Source: Acanthosoma haemorrhoidale
Taxonomy: Eukaryota; Arthropoda; Insecta; Hemiptera; Acanthosomatidae
Length of the DNA: 64,000 bases
Direction of reading: 5' to 3'
NCBI GenBank assembly: GCA_930367205.1
Contig: OV884011.1
Location: forward strand, 120,091,866 to 120,155,865
Part shown: positions 23,071 through 36,065 of the stretch, one piece after another
Position numbering within the stretch: position 1 is the stretch's first letter
Layout: the number at the start of each line of letters is the position of its first letter
Notes under the pieces: model-generated
Told to the model about the DNA's origin: nothing
The model's input: the letters and a program-made list of their open reading frames with translations, nothing else
Databases searched by the model: none
Translations under genes and position numbers: made by a program

Positions 23071-25270
23071 AAAACGATAACATATCTACCCCAAAGGTTT
23101 CGTATAGAGTTACGAGATCAACTTCGTCTCCGTCCGGAAATATTCATCACACAGCTAGTTTCGTCTCCCTCTGGAAATACTTGTCCAACGACTTGCTCAA
23201 CTGGAGATAGAAATTGGTCAATCTGACTGCTGATCTCCTAAGATATGTTGACTTATCACTTGTACAGACCAAAAGGAGCAATCAATGCTGACATGCTCAC
23301 TCTTGGGGTGTCTACTATATACTCACATTTTTTATCAATCTGCACCTTGTTTTCAATTTTTTTTTTAACAAAGAACTTTTACTGTGAAACGCACGTTGGT
23401 ATCTTAAAACAAATCTGTTTCATCTTTTGAACAAAATCAATTTCAGATTCAACACTAAATTTGCGGTTTCTATTATTGTCTTCCATAACATAATTTACAG
23501 GAATATCTCTGTGTAACTAGGCTATTGGTATTGGCTATGGTATCTGATCCCCTACCTGTTTTTTTCACAGGGTTACCGTAATTAAAAAATACAACACAGC
23601 GATCAAAGCAGGACCGTTCTATGTAAGGATTGGTTTCAGGATTGATATATAATGAAGTATACGTTTTATAACTAAGAGTTGGGTCTAGTCCAAAGGTTTC
23701 TCTGGACTGTCCTTTAGCTTCCACTGATTATACCAGACAACAATATCGCTTATACTTGCTTAAAAGTAATTTATTGCAAAAGGCCACTCTTAATATTAAT
23801 TTCCCACCAGAATTCATCAGAATATGATGCCACACATGTTTTGTCATATCGTGGGTGAAGAAATAAAGAGAACCGAGATCCTTACGGAACTCTGGGAAGG
23901 AATTTTTTTCTTCTGACATGGATGGTCATTTTACTATAAAAAGACATGGACACAACAAACATGCAAGATGGTAGTCCAGTAGCTTGATGGCAGTGTGTCA
24001 TAATGACAGGTGCTGTCAAAAGCACATTGAGTGTCCAAGAAAGCGAATTCACTTTATTTCATTTAATTCAAATAAGCAATCGAATACTCAAAACTCTTTT
24101 AGTTGCAGAAAAGTACAATATTCTGTTCCAAAAGCAGTATTATTTGACTTTAGTCCAATGATTGACTAATTCCCACAGCATTTACATAGCAAGATTGTTT
24201 AAGTTTTGCTTTTAGATCGGACATCAAGTTTGCTATAGGTTTAAAGATGTATGATGGTGTTAGGAATTGTGTGTTAATACATGTAAAAGCAAACATACAT
24301 GCTCCAAAGAGATGGAAAATTCTATGCACTTGTAGATCACTAACGTAAGGTGCGTAACACCGGATTCCACCTCGTCTGCCCTCAAGTATTACGGTGAATT
24401 AGAAAAGAAAAACTGTTCATTTTGTCATTCCAATTAAATGTTATTATTTTTTCAACATCGATTTATGACATGGTAATTTCAATTTCAATTTAATTTGTTT
24501 AAAATTGCTGGTCGATTGGATTTAATCGTATGGAATTGCTGGAGCTAACGCAATTACCGGTTTAAAAGTAGAGCCATCATCTTAGGGCTCAGCTTTCAAT
24601 AGCACCTTTGACAGGAAATATTCAGTTACTAATAAACCATCATCATCAGGTATGTGCCATCAGGATAGGATATGCCAAATGTTGATCTTCTCAAGATTAG
24701 GTGCAATTTGCTTATCTCTGTCAAGATGCTCTAATCTATTTTGAAGACAGACATTCATAAATCATATCCTATCTTTATTTATTTTTAAGTATCCCAGGAT
24801 CTTTCGTATCAGATCTGTCTCTACTTACGGGAAATGCAATAATGTCTAATCTTAAACTTATTCAGATGATATGTACCCCATTAATTTTTTTTATATAACG
24901 AATGTGATATCCTTAGTATTCATAAATATTTAAGATATAATTAGTAATATTTATTGGTGGTCTTTTTGTTTGTAGTAGAGTTGCCAAACCCGATGCAAGA
25001 GATCTTTCTTTCATTCAGGTGTGCAGTGGTTTCCTCTCGGCATGTTCAAAGATAGTGGTTGTTAAAATAAATCCATCGATCTGAATTAAATACGACTCAA
25101 AGATTAACGGTATTTTTCACAACACCTCAAAATATGTTGATTATTTTTACGTAAAAATAACAGGAAGATTAAAAAAAAATTATTAAAAATTACAGTTTGC
25201 TTGTACAGCATAATTAATTGTGATTTAAATTCAGGCCGATATTCATACAATATAAACATAGAAATTCTTC
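23071..25270. other. Unassigned DNA with short open frames
   Basis: Two minus-strand frames of 83 and 63 codons (23,724-23,473 and 23,919-23,728) lie end to end separated by one stop, and a 61-codon frame is on the plus strand (23,984-24,169). Their translations have normal amino-acid composition but no motif I recognise. They may be remnants of an old repeat. Nothing else is seen. Confidence 0.4.
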
Positions 25271-25274
25271 ATTA

Positions 25275-25530
25275 GAGCCCGCCCGCTCCCAAGTCTGTTA
25301 CCCCAGCAAGCTGATGGAAGGGCCGGAAGCAGTGGAGCTCCCTTCACCCCTCCCAACCGTTTCGCCATTCGGCAAAGACCAGATAGAGGATAAGAGAGCC
25401 ACAGCCGCTGAGGACATGAGTGGGGATGATTACCAGTACCAGGACCCCAAGACTTACATATCTACTTATAATAGATCACGAGGAGGCCCACTTTAGGCGA
25501 CGAGGAGGATGGTCGATTCTTAAAGGAGTT
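25275..25530 (-). mobile_element. Diverged relative of LINE family 1, 3' UTR
   Basis: The plus strand reads GAGAGCCACAGCCGCTGAGG at 25,397 followed by ACATGA, then TACCAGGACCCC and ATAGATCACGAGG. These occur in the same order as in the family 1 3' UTR at 13,983-14,075 (GAGAGCCACAGACGCTCAGG then ACATGATT, a CCAGAACTCCC block and ATAGCAGGTCACGAGG). The divergence is large and no tail is seen. It is either an old copy or a sister family. The 60-codon plus-strand frame here is a by-product of this sequence. Confidence 0.55.
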
Positions 25531-27346
25531 GACAAAAGGATTTGGATGAGCAGATAGATTTTTGAACAAATTTCCTTATATCCTTAATTAATTAACCTTA
25601 TACCCTGGTCAAGGACAGTTGGCGCATGAATATCACTGTGAGAGGATGAGTTTCTAATGTTTTCACCCTTTCGGGCGCGTTGACTGGACCTCTAAGGACT
25701 TTGGATAGGAATGTTTAGAAAATAAAATAATAGTGAGATTCATCGGGACTGCTAATTTTGAAGATATCTCAAAACAAAAATCTATGAAATGTTTGTTTGT
25801 GATGCTCTCCTTGTCGTTAGTAAAAAATGAATTACAAAAATATTCTATGAAAAAGAAAAAAAAAGTCAACTTTTCTATTTCCTGTTATTATTGTTAATTT
25901 TCATTAATATTATTTAATTCTAACCGGGTGGTCCCCCTTCTCATCCCTTCTTATCATTATTATTTATTTTCATCGATAAATATGGCATATTCTGGGTTAC
26001 TGGAAGTTTGAAGTATCTACTTTATGAGTTAACTGTGTAAAGTATAATGCACAGTAATTTTCAATTTATTTCTGTCGTTTGTTGTTTTATTTTTATCCAT
26101 CTATAAGCCCCTTGATTAACACTTAACACTAATTGACACTATTGAAATAAATAGAATACATTATTTTACCTGGTGGCTAACCTCAATAAGATTATTTTGT
26201 TAATTTACATTCTTAGGTACATAAAAACGTTCGGGACCTAGATGGTTTGAGAAATGAGGTGATGTAGTTTTTAAACTCATGCAGAGTAGCACTCAACATA
26301 GTTTCTTTGCATTCTACTTTTTCTGTTTCTTTTTGAATATTCCATAAAATTCTATGCAATTAATAATTGATCTACGAAAATATTAGTAGAGCTAATGAAC
26401 CTTCTATCAACCATTTTATAGTTAATTTAACTAAATGTGATTAAAACTTCAACTGGCATGTAAATATCTAATGTGGATACGGTAGTGCACAAGAAAGTGG
26501 AGGGCTGAGATGGCCTAAGCCGGCAATCTGTTTAAGGTTTTATGCGGTCCCTAAATAAAACTGGCTGTCAATGGATGGGGAACTCTTTTATTAATTGGGC
26601 TATACGTCATTCAGGGAGAATCCTCCAAGGGATATAGTGAGGGGGGTTATAGGCGGAGGGGGGGGGGTCGAGTCATTTATTAGTTGACGGTTCATCAATC
26701 AACCCGCCATTTTTACTTTTCTGAACATTCAATCTTCCCTTTCTGAGACTTGTAAGAAAAATGAATAATCCATTCTGAAAACTTCCACGGGTCGTACTCG
26801 CCTGAGGTTTGGACTGGCCGTACCTTTTGATGTGTCATTTCCTAAGGATAAGTGGAGGATTGATCTCAGGGCAGACCCAGCACATATAACCTCTCAGCTT
26901 GATACTTCTAATCCTTTTTGATGGCCTTTGATCTTAACAGAATGTTTTGCCATATTTTTGAAAATCAAGGAGTCGCTTACCAATACCCTTCAACGTTCCA
27001 TATCCCGTCCTTTTCTGCTCCTCTATATGCGCGATAGTTTGAGAAGTAATTTCGCAATGTACAATTAAGAAAGAAACAATAAAAAAAGTTAGACAATGTA
27101 AAATTAATTATAATAATAAAATAATATTATCATATCATAACTTACGTGGCCAATCTAATGATCTAATGTAATCTTCTTGGTATTCATTTCATAAAAGGAT
27201 TATGCTAAGGGAAAATAAGGCAAGGGTTATAATGAGGATTATATGCTTTAGACGCCTGAAAACCAATTTTAAAGAAACATTATATGAGTGTCTGGATAGC
27301 TTCAAATCTTAAATAAATTTAGTTTTAACCTTGAATCTCATTACAA
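25531..27346. other. AT-rich DNA, nothing recognised
   Basis: No gene or repeat recognised. A G-run is present at 26,659-26,667. Confidence 0.55.
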
Positions 27347-27612
27347 ATATATCTGTACCTCGGAGGGATACAACACTATGTCCATTTTCATAACTTTACA
27401 GGAGAGGAGTTTTAAACTTTTTTTAAATAACAAAAAGTGTTATTGCCACAGCTATTTATTGAGATGTTGAAACAATATTTTACCAGAACATTCTATTTAT
27501 TGTTATTTACATCATGCAGTTGTTATAAAATGAAAAAAAACCTTTTTTACGTAATAAAGTCAATATGGAAAAAAATGGACATAGTGTTGTATCTTTCCGA
27601 GGTACAGATATA
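27347..27612. mobile_element. MITE-like element with 46-bp terminal inverted repeats
   Basis: The left end CTGTACCTCGGAGGGATACA (27,353) continues to CACTATGTCCATTTT. The right end, reverse-complemented (27,612 to 27,568), gives CTGTACCTCGGAAAGATACA continuing to CACTATGTCCATTTT. About 170 bp lie between. Both ends are flanked by TA-rich sequence (ATATAT), so a TA target duplication is possible but cannot be distinguished. The interior 65-codon frame has no known domain. This is the architecture of a non-autonomous DNA transposon of unknown superfamily. Confidence 0.7.
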
Positions 27613-28697
27613 TATATATATGACTCTGGCCTAAACACCCTTCTTCTTATTTTTATTTTACTGTTCATCTTCGTTCCTATTTTGGTATTTAATTTATTTT
27701 ATTTCCAATCCTAATTATAAGATAGTTAGAAATTTTACATTGAGGTGCTTGATTCAAAATTTCTTCAGTATTTTTGTAAGAGAATTGCACGGTTCTCGGG
27801 CTTAGACTACATTCTCTATTCTCAAACATATCAGTAGAAAAGTCGACATTGCATAAAGTTATTTATAACTTTAAGCCTGTGTCTCATTAGCAGGTACCCT
27901 TCCTTAAAAATGAATTATTGGTTAGATAAATATAAACCTATAATTATAACCCATGGCAACAATTAGTATATGCTACAATGAGTCCCCAAAGCGAAGAAAC
28001 TCCACGATCAAATATAAGCAATTAAGCTAAATCAATTAATACGGAAATTACAGTAAATTTACATAAAGAAAAATTATAGTCATTTACTATTTTGATATAT
28101 ATTCAAAGTTAAAAAACAAACCTTCAACTGACTACTACATAACAAGGGATGTTTTGGTAGATGATAGGTCTCACGGTTTATTACCATCAACTTTAGAAGT
28201 AGCCGACAGTTCGACGTGCTATTTATGCCTGCATCAAGTCTTAATGGCAGGAAAATGTACCTGAGAGCGTACATGTGCGACATTCAGTAATAAAATTTTT
28301 ATGAGAATTGAACATCTTTCTTTTATAACCCCCCCCCCCCAAAATGATCCAATTATGCCTAAATTAAATGCTAAGCTAAATGTTATCTCAGAACTTAATA
28401 AACACTGCTTACCTAATTTATATGATGAATTAACTCGTCAAAATGTACTATTAACAGAAATTGAAATAAAAATAAACCATTATATCATAACCATTATTGT
28501 TGTCATGAAAAGAAAAAAAGGATAATTAATCATTTCGTTATCATACCATAAAGAATAAGTTTTTGAATGATTAGTAGGGTGGTTATATTTGTGATAACTA
28601 TCGTGAAGAAACCAAGTTTGACACTGTTCCATCATGTAACAATATTTGACAACATATTTTCCTTTTGATGATAGCTATAACAAAATATAAACGTTAT
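27613..28697. other. AT-rich DNA, nothing recognised
   Basis: Short open frames only (for example 28,301-28,525), without domains. Confidence 0.55.
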
Positions 28698-28916
28698 CTA
28701 GGCGACCGTTTTCAAGATACGAGTGACAAGAAACATAAAAGGAGCAATAAAACGATATAAAATGTGAGGAGCAAAACGCACACACAGAATAGATTGTAGC
28801 AGGCGGCTGATATCTTGCACAGGAGAATTATAATGCTGGAAGACTGAGTGGGCCAGAGGAACGTCTAATAAATCCCTGCTCCTTGTTTGAGATAAATATT
28901 GTTTTCCTTTGCACAT
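28698..28916 (-). pseudogene. Possible LINE ORF2 C-terminal fragment
   Basis: The 72-codon minus-strand frame contains LLDVPLAHSVFQHYNSPVQD followed by ISRLLQSI. This recalls the conserved end of many LINE ORF2 proteins (R..LL.VP......NSP..R..RLYN.I). The match is loose and there is no adjacent RT motif, so I rate it as a suggestion only. Confidence 0.3.
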
Positions 28917-31097
28917 TCTTTCCCTTATCTAAACCTCCCTTTGATAAATTCCGCTCGGGATCACGAAGATATTGCCGCAGAGGGTAAACTTCGTTCGGGT
29001 GGGATCTCGTCTTTCAGTCAAAATTTTATTTATAGCCCCTATCTAGCATTAAGTTTTGTCGAGTTCTGATCCCAACTGAATTTCCTTCCTGTAATAGCTG
29101 GATATTTGTTTGGTAGGAAATAATTAATTGTTGCTTATGTCTGTATTACACCTACATTATGAGTACTTCGAGTTAATATTTCTACTAAATCTACGTAACT
29201 TAGATAATAGAAAAGAAGTTATGATTTTAGTGTTTTCGAATAACCAAAAGCTATTGAGTGTTATAAATCAACAAATGGCTAAAATATTGAAGCTAGAGAT
29301 CCTATTATATTGACTTGGCGGTGCTAAATAAATTTTGGCCTCTAAAAATTACTTTCCATTAAATGCAAATAACATCTAAAACCGGTAAAATATGTTTAAA
29401 AAAATTGAAGAAATCGGCTCAATATCGTTTGAATGTGGCACTTCTATTTCAGTCAAAACTTCACGTTTTTTTTATAACCATCTATGGTATTCCATATATT
29501 CCACAAACTAGCTATAACCATTTCTTGGGTATTCTATTTCTTCCTTAGGTGCTGTTGTTCGGTAAATCTTAAAATTTGACGAAACTTCCATTACTACTTT
29601 TCATAATTTCAGTTTATTTCAGGGTGCTTGGAATAAAAATTCATATTAATATGATGCCGTTTAAAAATTAAACAAATTTTAGTCTGATAACGATGATGAG
29701 GCTCACGCAATTTGATTCTGACTGTGGTAGGATTAATTCTCACATGGAATTAAACAAAAGAACAAGTATTAAGTATATTTATTGCAAGCTAAAGTTCAAA
29801 TGTTTCACTCCTGTATAAACATAAAATAATGCACCTATATTGTGACTGCTACTTCAAAATTCAATTAATATAGGCATCCCGGCATTCCAGATTTTAGTAC
29901 ACTTGTACAACATATTGCCTAAAAATAGTCATGAGGATTTACACGAATAGCATAGAAGAATGGTAAAGATTATTGTCAGGAAATGATTCCATATTTTTTT
30001 AAGAAAAAGTACTTTTGCCTTTAAAACCAAGAAAATACTTCACTTTAGATTCCGGAAATGGGATACTTAAAAAAAATTTTGATTAGAGGGGTCCCATGAC
30101 TACCACCCGTAGATTTTTTTTATCCACTCCACCCATAAATTTAGACCTGAACAAAAGTTAGAATTTATAAATTGAACTGATCCTTTGAAATTAACTATTT
30201 TAAATTGAGAGAAGAGGATAACAAACTTAACTATCCATCCCATGGGAGCACAAAGGAACACAATTACTGTTACATTTAAAGGAAACACGGCAAGGAAGGC
30301 AGCCCATTTAGTTGGCCAGTAATTGGTTAGGATCCCCGGGGAACAGGCTTGTGGTGGAGACAGTTCGGACAATTCCAGCTCAGTTTATGGGCAGGTATTT
30401 TATTTTGTTTTGGATAAGCTTTGGTAGTAAGATGTTGGTAGTGTTAGATCTGTCCAAAGATGGCTCGTTGAAACGATACAACCAGCAGGTGTTGAAACTT
30501 GTTGCTGACTCATATGCACACGAATCTTCAAGAGCGTAATAAACCTCAGTATAAAAAGTGGAAAATTAAATCTGTCCGTTGAAGTAAGACCCAATAAACT
30601 CATAACATTTTTATGTTCTTATATAGTTAATTTCGTTGCCATATGGATCCCATTACTTTTATTTGGCTAATAATTATTATGTTCTTTATCATATATGATA
30701 TAAAAACTTATTGAACCTAAAAAATCATAGCCTGCCCATCTCTCTATTTTAAAGCTAGAGGGGAGACTATCCTTTCATTGGGAGCTCGTAGCTTTAAATT
30801 GAAAATTGAAAATATACTTCCTTAATCGTAAACTGAATTCTGCGCTTGTACAATACTAAAATGTCCAAGAATCTATCTTTAGTACATGCAATTGGAATGG
30901 CTTGAATAAATTTGAAGACGTCATTTAATAAAAATTAATTATGGAGTTTAGATATGTTATCTACCCTTATAGTTCTTTTATAACGGATTGTATCATTTCA
31001 TTACTTTTTTCCTATCTTTCATTGCTCAATTTTGTATAGCTGAGCAACATTATTTTTATCTGTTACTGCTTATTGACAGTTCTGCCTTATATAATAA
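28917..31097. other. AT-rich DNA, nothing recognised
   Basis: Overlapping short frames around 30,100-30,600 have no recognisable product. Confidence 0.55.
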
Positions 31098-31618
31098 TTT
31101 TTTTTTTTCTTTCATAGCACCTTTAAATTTACAGATAATTATATACAATTATACATCCTCAGGCGAATCTATTTACAAATTATTTTTGTATTTCCTGTAG
31201 CGTTGCTACATTATATACAGAATTGGTTATCTTATAAAAATTATATAATAGGTAATCAAGTATAATGATATACGTTACTGGACTAAACTGACTTATAAAG
31301 TTGATGGGGCCAACCTTTTTGATCAAACTTAAAACTAACTTACATACAAATTCTTAACCTAATTTTTCCCAACAGTCTGTTGCCATCGGATGTGGGAGGG
31401 GTGGTGGAGTCATAGTGTTAAACACTGGGTTGGTTAGGTGCTGCACCGAGTCAAAAAACTTGATGTGTCTCCGGTGGATAAACTCACCCACCAATGGCAC
31501 ACCAAGCAACGGGTGAAGGTCGGCGTTCTTTAACCTCTCGAGAGTGCAATATTTCAAATTTAGTGTAGAGGTAGAGGCCGACAAGATCATGTCACCATAA
31601 TTAGTAGGGTTTGCTGAG
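31098..31618 (-). mobile_element. LINE family 2, 3' end with ORF2 C-terminus
   Basis: It begins on the plus strand with a T run (poly(A) in reverse) and the 120-bp tail also found at 10,725. Upstream on the minus strand, an open frame (31,620-31,354) reads LHPLLGVPLVGEFIHRRHIK then FFDSVQHLTNPVF and a proline-rich end. The order HPLLGVP..., (K)FF...L.NP resembles the C-terminal tail of Jockey-type ORF2 proteins, and the IKFFD block is shared with the copy at 8.4 kb. It stops at the 5' side of a plus-strand family 1 copy. Confidence 0.65.
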
Positions 31619-32092
31619 AGGCCTTCCCTTCCAAGCTCATGAAATTCCATAGCAGCCTACGCAACCAAACTAATCCCCTAGCACTCCCACTTTTTACTGT
31701 GCCACTCATCCCTATAATCCTCCTCGGAGACTAAAGTGGTTGTGGCCTCGCTATTATTATGTGACAGTGGGAGTCCTGGCAATCGCAAGTTTCTCTAATG
31801 TTGTCCTGAGCGTCTGTGGCTCTCGCACTCTCGGTCAGCCTCCACTGGCTCGTAACCAGTGACGCGGCTGATGGATGAGCGCGGGTGACTTCCCAAGACT
31901 CTGCTTCCTCTTTCGCATGTGAGGGAGGTGACAACCATTTTGATTTGGGAGGTCTCTGGGCTGTTTGTAAATACTGTATGAATGTGCGAGTGAATGAAAA
32001 TAGTAAATATGGTATGAATGAGAACATTTATCACAATTACTTATAGGCAGATTGTAATTTTATCACCATAAAGAAGTTTTATACTACAAAAA
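31619..32092 (+). mobile_element. LINE family 1, heavily 5'-truncated copy
   Basis: It starts within the last ORF2 codons (CATGAAATTCC at 31,638; the same at 40,398) and runs through the ORF2 end and 3' UTR to the family tail GGCAGATTGTAATTTTATC, then ACCATAAAG near 32,075. Plus orientation. It lies back-to-back with the family 2 fragment on its 5' side. Confidence 0.85.
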
Positions 32093-33240
32093 AGGCGTTA
32101 CCTTTTAACATGAAATATGATATTCTCAATGGCATTCATTTACATGTTATACAAATGGATATTCACTCATATTTACGAAGCTGAGTAAACCTCGACCAGA
32201 CCCAGCTCCCCAAGAAAGCGAGCCGGAGGTCAAGCCCGGGTTTCCGCAGTTAGAAGTGACACCGTATGATTAAAAAAAATGGTTTAGATTTAAGTTGGTA
32301 TAAAAAGTGATATAGAGAAGCCCTTGATGTATACCTAGGGTTAGTTGGGTGCAGAAAACACATCAATTTGAGCTTTAAGCGTAGCAGCCATCATTCTTGA
32401 TAATATACCCTGAATATGCAATCAATTGTTCGCTCTTATATAACAATTCTTAACAAGTCGTGCCGTAAGGGAGCACCATTAGATTATATTTTTATAAATA
32501 ATAGGGCTCTGGTTGGATTACGTGATGTGATGTCATTGCTTTGACCTAATATCTGTCAGTGTGTTCTCTCCGAACCTGCGCCTACAGAATTCTTTGCTCA
32601 CTGACGGGTAAGAGAAAAATGAGCCGCTCTAAAAGCCAAGCGGATGCGGAAGATAGATGAAGCCAAAGGAAACTGAAAGATGGATAAGGCTCCAAGATGA
32701 GGGGAACCTTGTTAAGCCCTTTGAAGAAATCCTTGAACAACTTGGGCCGGCACAAAGCCGTAAGTCGCCAAAGAGGGCTTTATGCTGCAGTTTATGTAAT
32801 GTATATGTGAGTAAGTTACTCTCCCACTACGAGCTGCTTAATGTGAGCGAAATAAAAAAAAAAAAAGTAGAGTATAAAGTGGTTTAGTTAAAAGGTTATT
32901 TTTTTTTGTCCGTAAATAATCATCTAAAATCAGCCTTTTACACTTTACTTCGCAATTTATAAACTGACGAATTATCATACCGGATTGTGTGCCATGCCTT
33001 ACTAAATCCCTCTAATTGATGGCAAGGAGGGTGTTGAAACTCCAAATATCATATCAATATAAAGGATATTTAATGGGTTTCATCGCTTAGTCCGTATGTT
33101 TCTTCTATATAAATATTTATACACGGCAAAAACATTAATTATTCAATCTTTTGAAGTAATTGGGAAATATTAGCTACGATGTAATTCACAGATTATACTT
33201 TCCTCCATATAGTAAATGCCCAAATTCTTAATTTTAGCGG
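32093..33240. other. Unassigned DNA
   Basis: A moderately GC-rich stretch at 32,560-32,830 holds a 76-codon plus-strand frame (32,657-32,887) rich in charged residues. It ends in an A run and shows no known domain. There is not enough here to call a gene. Confidence 0.45.
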
Positions 33241-33244
33241 AACA

Positions 33245-33615
33245 CAGCTAAAAAAAATATCCCACTTTATAATCACAAAGCCAAGGGGACACAGAAGACA
33301 CTCCACGTCACCACTATTTAACCGCACGGAGCTTGGCACCTCTGCTGAGCTGTCACGGCGGCCGGCCATTTTCCTAATTATCAAGCCCCGGTCTTGGTGC
33401 CGAGGTAGAAAGAGAGAGAAAAAACCTGATAAAGGAGGCGTGCAGTTCTGCCAACGTATGTAGAGCGGCCGTGAGGGATTGTTCGCTTCAATTGGCACAG
33501 CTTACTCCGCGGGATTGGCCCCCCTGTTCCCCTTGTACAGCAGTTTCCGGCCTTTTTATCCACTGCCTTATAAATCTTCTCCGTCGCTGAGCGGACGGTC
33601 TTTCTGCTTTGACCG
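33245..33615. promoter_or_regulatory. GC-richer island, candidate cis-regulatory element
   Basis: About 370 bp rich in CpG within AT-rich DNA. It contains GGCGGCCGGCCATTTTCC (a GCCAT core, like Pho/YY1 sites), CTAATTATC (a homeodomain-type core) and GAGAGAGA (GAGA-factor-like), all within 33,355-33,422. Overlapping frames on the minus strand (33,193-33,709) have no domains and disagree in frame, which argues against a coding exon. Regulatory function is an inference from motif clustering and position upstream of scratch. Confidence 0.3.
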
Positions 33616-36065
33616 TTGCAGATAAAAATGACAAAAAAAAAAATGTAAAACGCCAGCAGAAAATGCATTTAATGGAACCATCACTTCCATTCAACTTTCT
33701 GCAGTACAATATAAATGTACTGGATATTCATTTAATATAAACTATTTTTGTTTTTGATCAGAACCAAATTTAGTCAACGTTTAATATTATTCGTCATACA
33801 TTCCGATACTGCAGTTTAACCAATAAATTAGCTTATTTAGTGTTTACGAGACAATTAAGTAATTTTTATCTTAGAACAAAGAAACAAACGGACATACCAG
33901 TATGCAAAACCCGATCACAGCTGGAAATAGATCTAGGCTCCGCCATCATATATATTATGTGTATTCGATGTTTTTTTACTCATCTTTCGATTCAACATAT
34001 ATTTCCGATTACGACTGAGGTAACGTGAAGGGAGAGGGTTAAAATCACGTTATAATTAATTCCAAGAGTTTTGTATAGGTGTAAGGAAAGAATTAATGTT
34101 AGGTTCTTATGTTAACTTTATTCAATCCAAATGAAAAATAGGAAAGGGAAAATTAATTATAAAAGTCAATTTCTATCTATCTACACTGGAGTAGATCGCT
34201 GATGAACTTAAATATAATATATTAATTCAGTACCAAGCACTGGAGATGACTGTTTGACAATTGCAAGCGATTTGTCAAAATATAAAACTTTTTCTGGGGA
34301 GGCAAGACCTTTTATTTTTTAAAACATATGTGATATTCGTACATTTATTTTTTTTTAAAGAACGTATGAGAAATGCTCATGGAGAACGTGGCAATATCAA
34401 TCCTCTATCCTGCTAAAATACCCTATGAAGTTCTTAGAAATTAATAAATTCAGATTTGGACGTCAAAAAGGACAGTTTGTAGCATACAGAATAACTGCAA
34501 AATTTTCAAACAGTCAACAAAAATGATTTATTTGTCAATAATTTGTCATTTTGCGTCTCACGGATTAACGGGGACAAGATAATATATTAAGTAAACACAA
34601 AAAGTATTGACAAATTGCCATCTAAATCTAACAACTCCTCTTTATGTTTGAAGTTAGAAGGCTTGAAGAGAATGCTACAAATGCTTATCTGTCCCTGTGT
34701 TTACGTGAGGGTGAGACTGTTTGTGTGTGATAGGGAAAAGTTTTGATTGAATCTGGACGATTCTTTCTTTCTCGACCCCCGGAGTCTACTAGCAAACCCT
34801 TAGCCGCAAATCACCCGTGTACCCCACACAAATAACACCGAGCTCTTCTCTAACTATCTAAATCCACGCCTCAAATATCTTAGCAATATAGATTATGTAC
34901 AAACTTTTTTTATATTACAAATATTAATTTTGTCGAATTTAAACCGTAATAATTATTTCTGACTCCCCTTTCTTAAAATTAATAAATATCTCCTATCCAT
35001 TTTCCTTATTGCAAACATATAAATGGCATCAACGGGCTCAAACTTTAGGGGACAGCAAAATAATCAAACCTTAATATTATTATTAATATTAAAAGTCAAT
35101 AAAATAATAGTAAATGCTTCCTTCTGCGTCATTAATAATGCACTCCACACTGGTTATAATATCTTCCCTAAGACGTTTAAGTAACAAATTTGAAAAATCG
35201 TATACGTATCGAATGTTTTTAATTACTTTTATTAATTTCCCAGCCTCCAGTCAAAGTCTCCCTGTGAAAAAAAAAAAATTTATAAACACAAATACACAAA
35301 AGAGCCAGAGATAAAAAAAATTATTCATAATGGGGAAGTTAAAATTAGAACTTAAATTTCTCTCCTGAAAGGTAGCTGTATTAACATTCCTTACTTAAAA
35401 GTAGTGGTGACGATAATACTACAATCCTGAGTTATGCACACTCTAAATTTAAAAAAGTTATGCAAAACTAAATGAACAGCATAACCCTTTTACATCAATG
35501 TTATTTAGTGTCATTTATCCGCACGTCGGTCCAATCCTCGGAGATTGAAGCAGAAAAGGGGTGGGGATTTCTTGACAACTGGCCATTGGAGGTTTAAGCA
35601 GCATTCTCCAGGTAGGGAGTACGTACATACGTTCATTCGCGCTCTCTTTCAGTTTTGATTGTAATTATCAAGTCTTAATGGTCTGAATGATTGATAGTGA
35701 TAGAATATCATTTGTTGAAAAATCATACAGAACATAAGAGCGTATGCAGATGGCAGCAATTTAAAATTATCCACGTGATTGAATATCTCCATCAGGTCAG
35801 TGCGCGAGAGATTGGGGACTTTAAGGTTCAGATTCTTTTATTTTGTTATCCCTTAGGATTTAACGATCAGAAATATTACTGATGAACCATGAAAAAAAAT
35901 GCCTAAAATGCAAATATTTAATGTTGTGTTCATTATTTTATTATTCTTTAACGGTATACTATCGGAAGATAAATCGATGCCTTACTGATGACCACTGAAT
36001 ACTTTATGGTTTATAAATGGTTTCTCAGCCCATTAAATATCCGATACGCATCCACTGGCTTTATG
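33616..36065. other. AT-rich DNA, nothing recognised
   Basis: Short frames without domains; no repeat recognised. Confidence 0.55.

Noticed and set aside
32657..32887. 76-codon plus-strand frame rich in charged residues
   Set aside because: No domain, ends in an A run, and no splice or promoter context; not enough to call a gene.
33193..33709. Three overlapping minus-strand frames in the GC-rich block
   Set aside because: GC richness lengthens chance open frames; no splice sites or domains support an exon.
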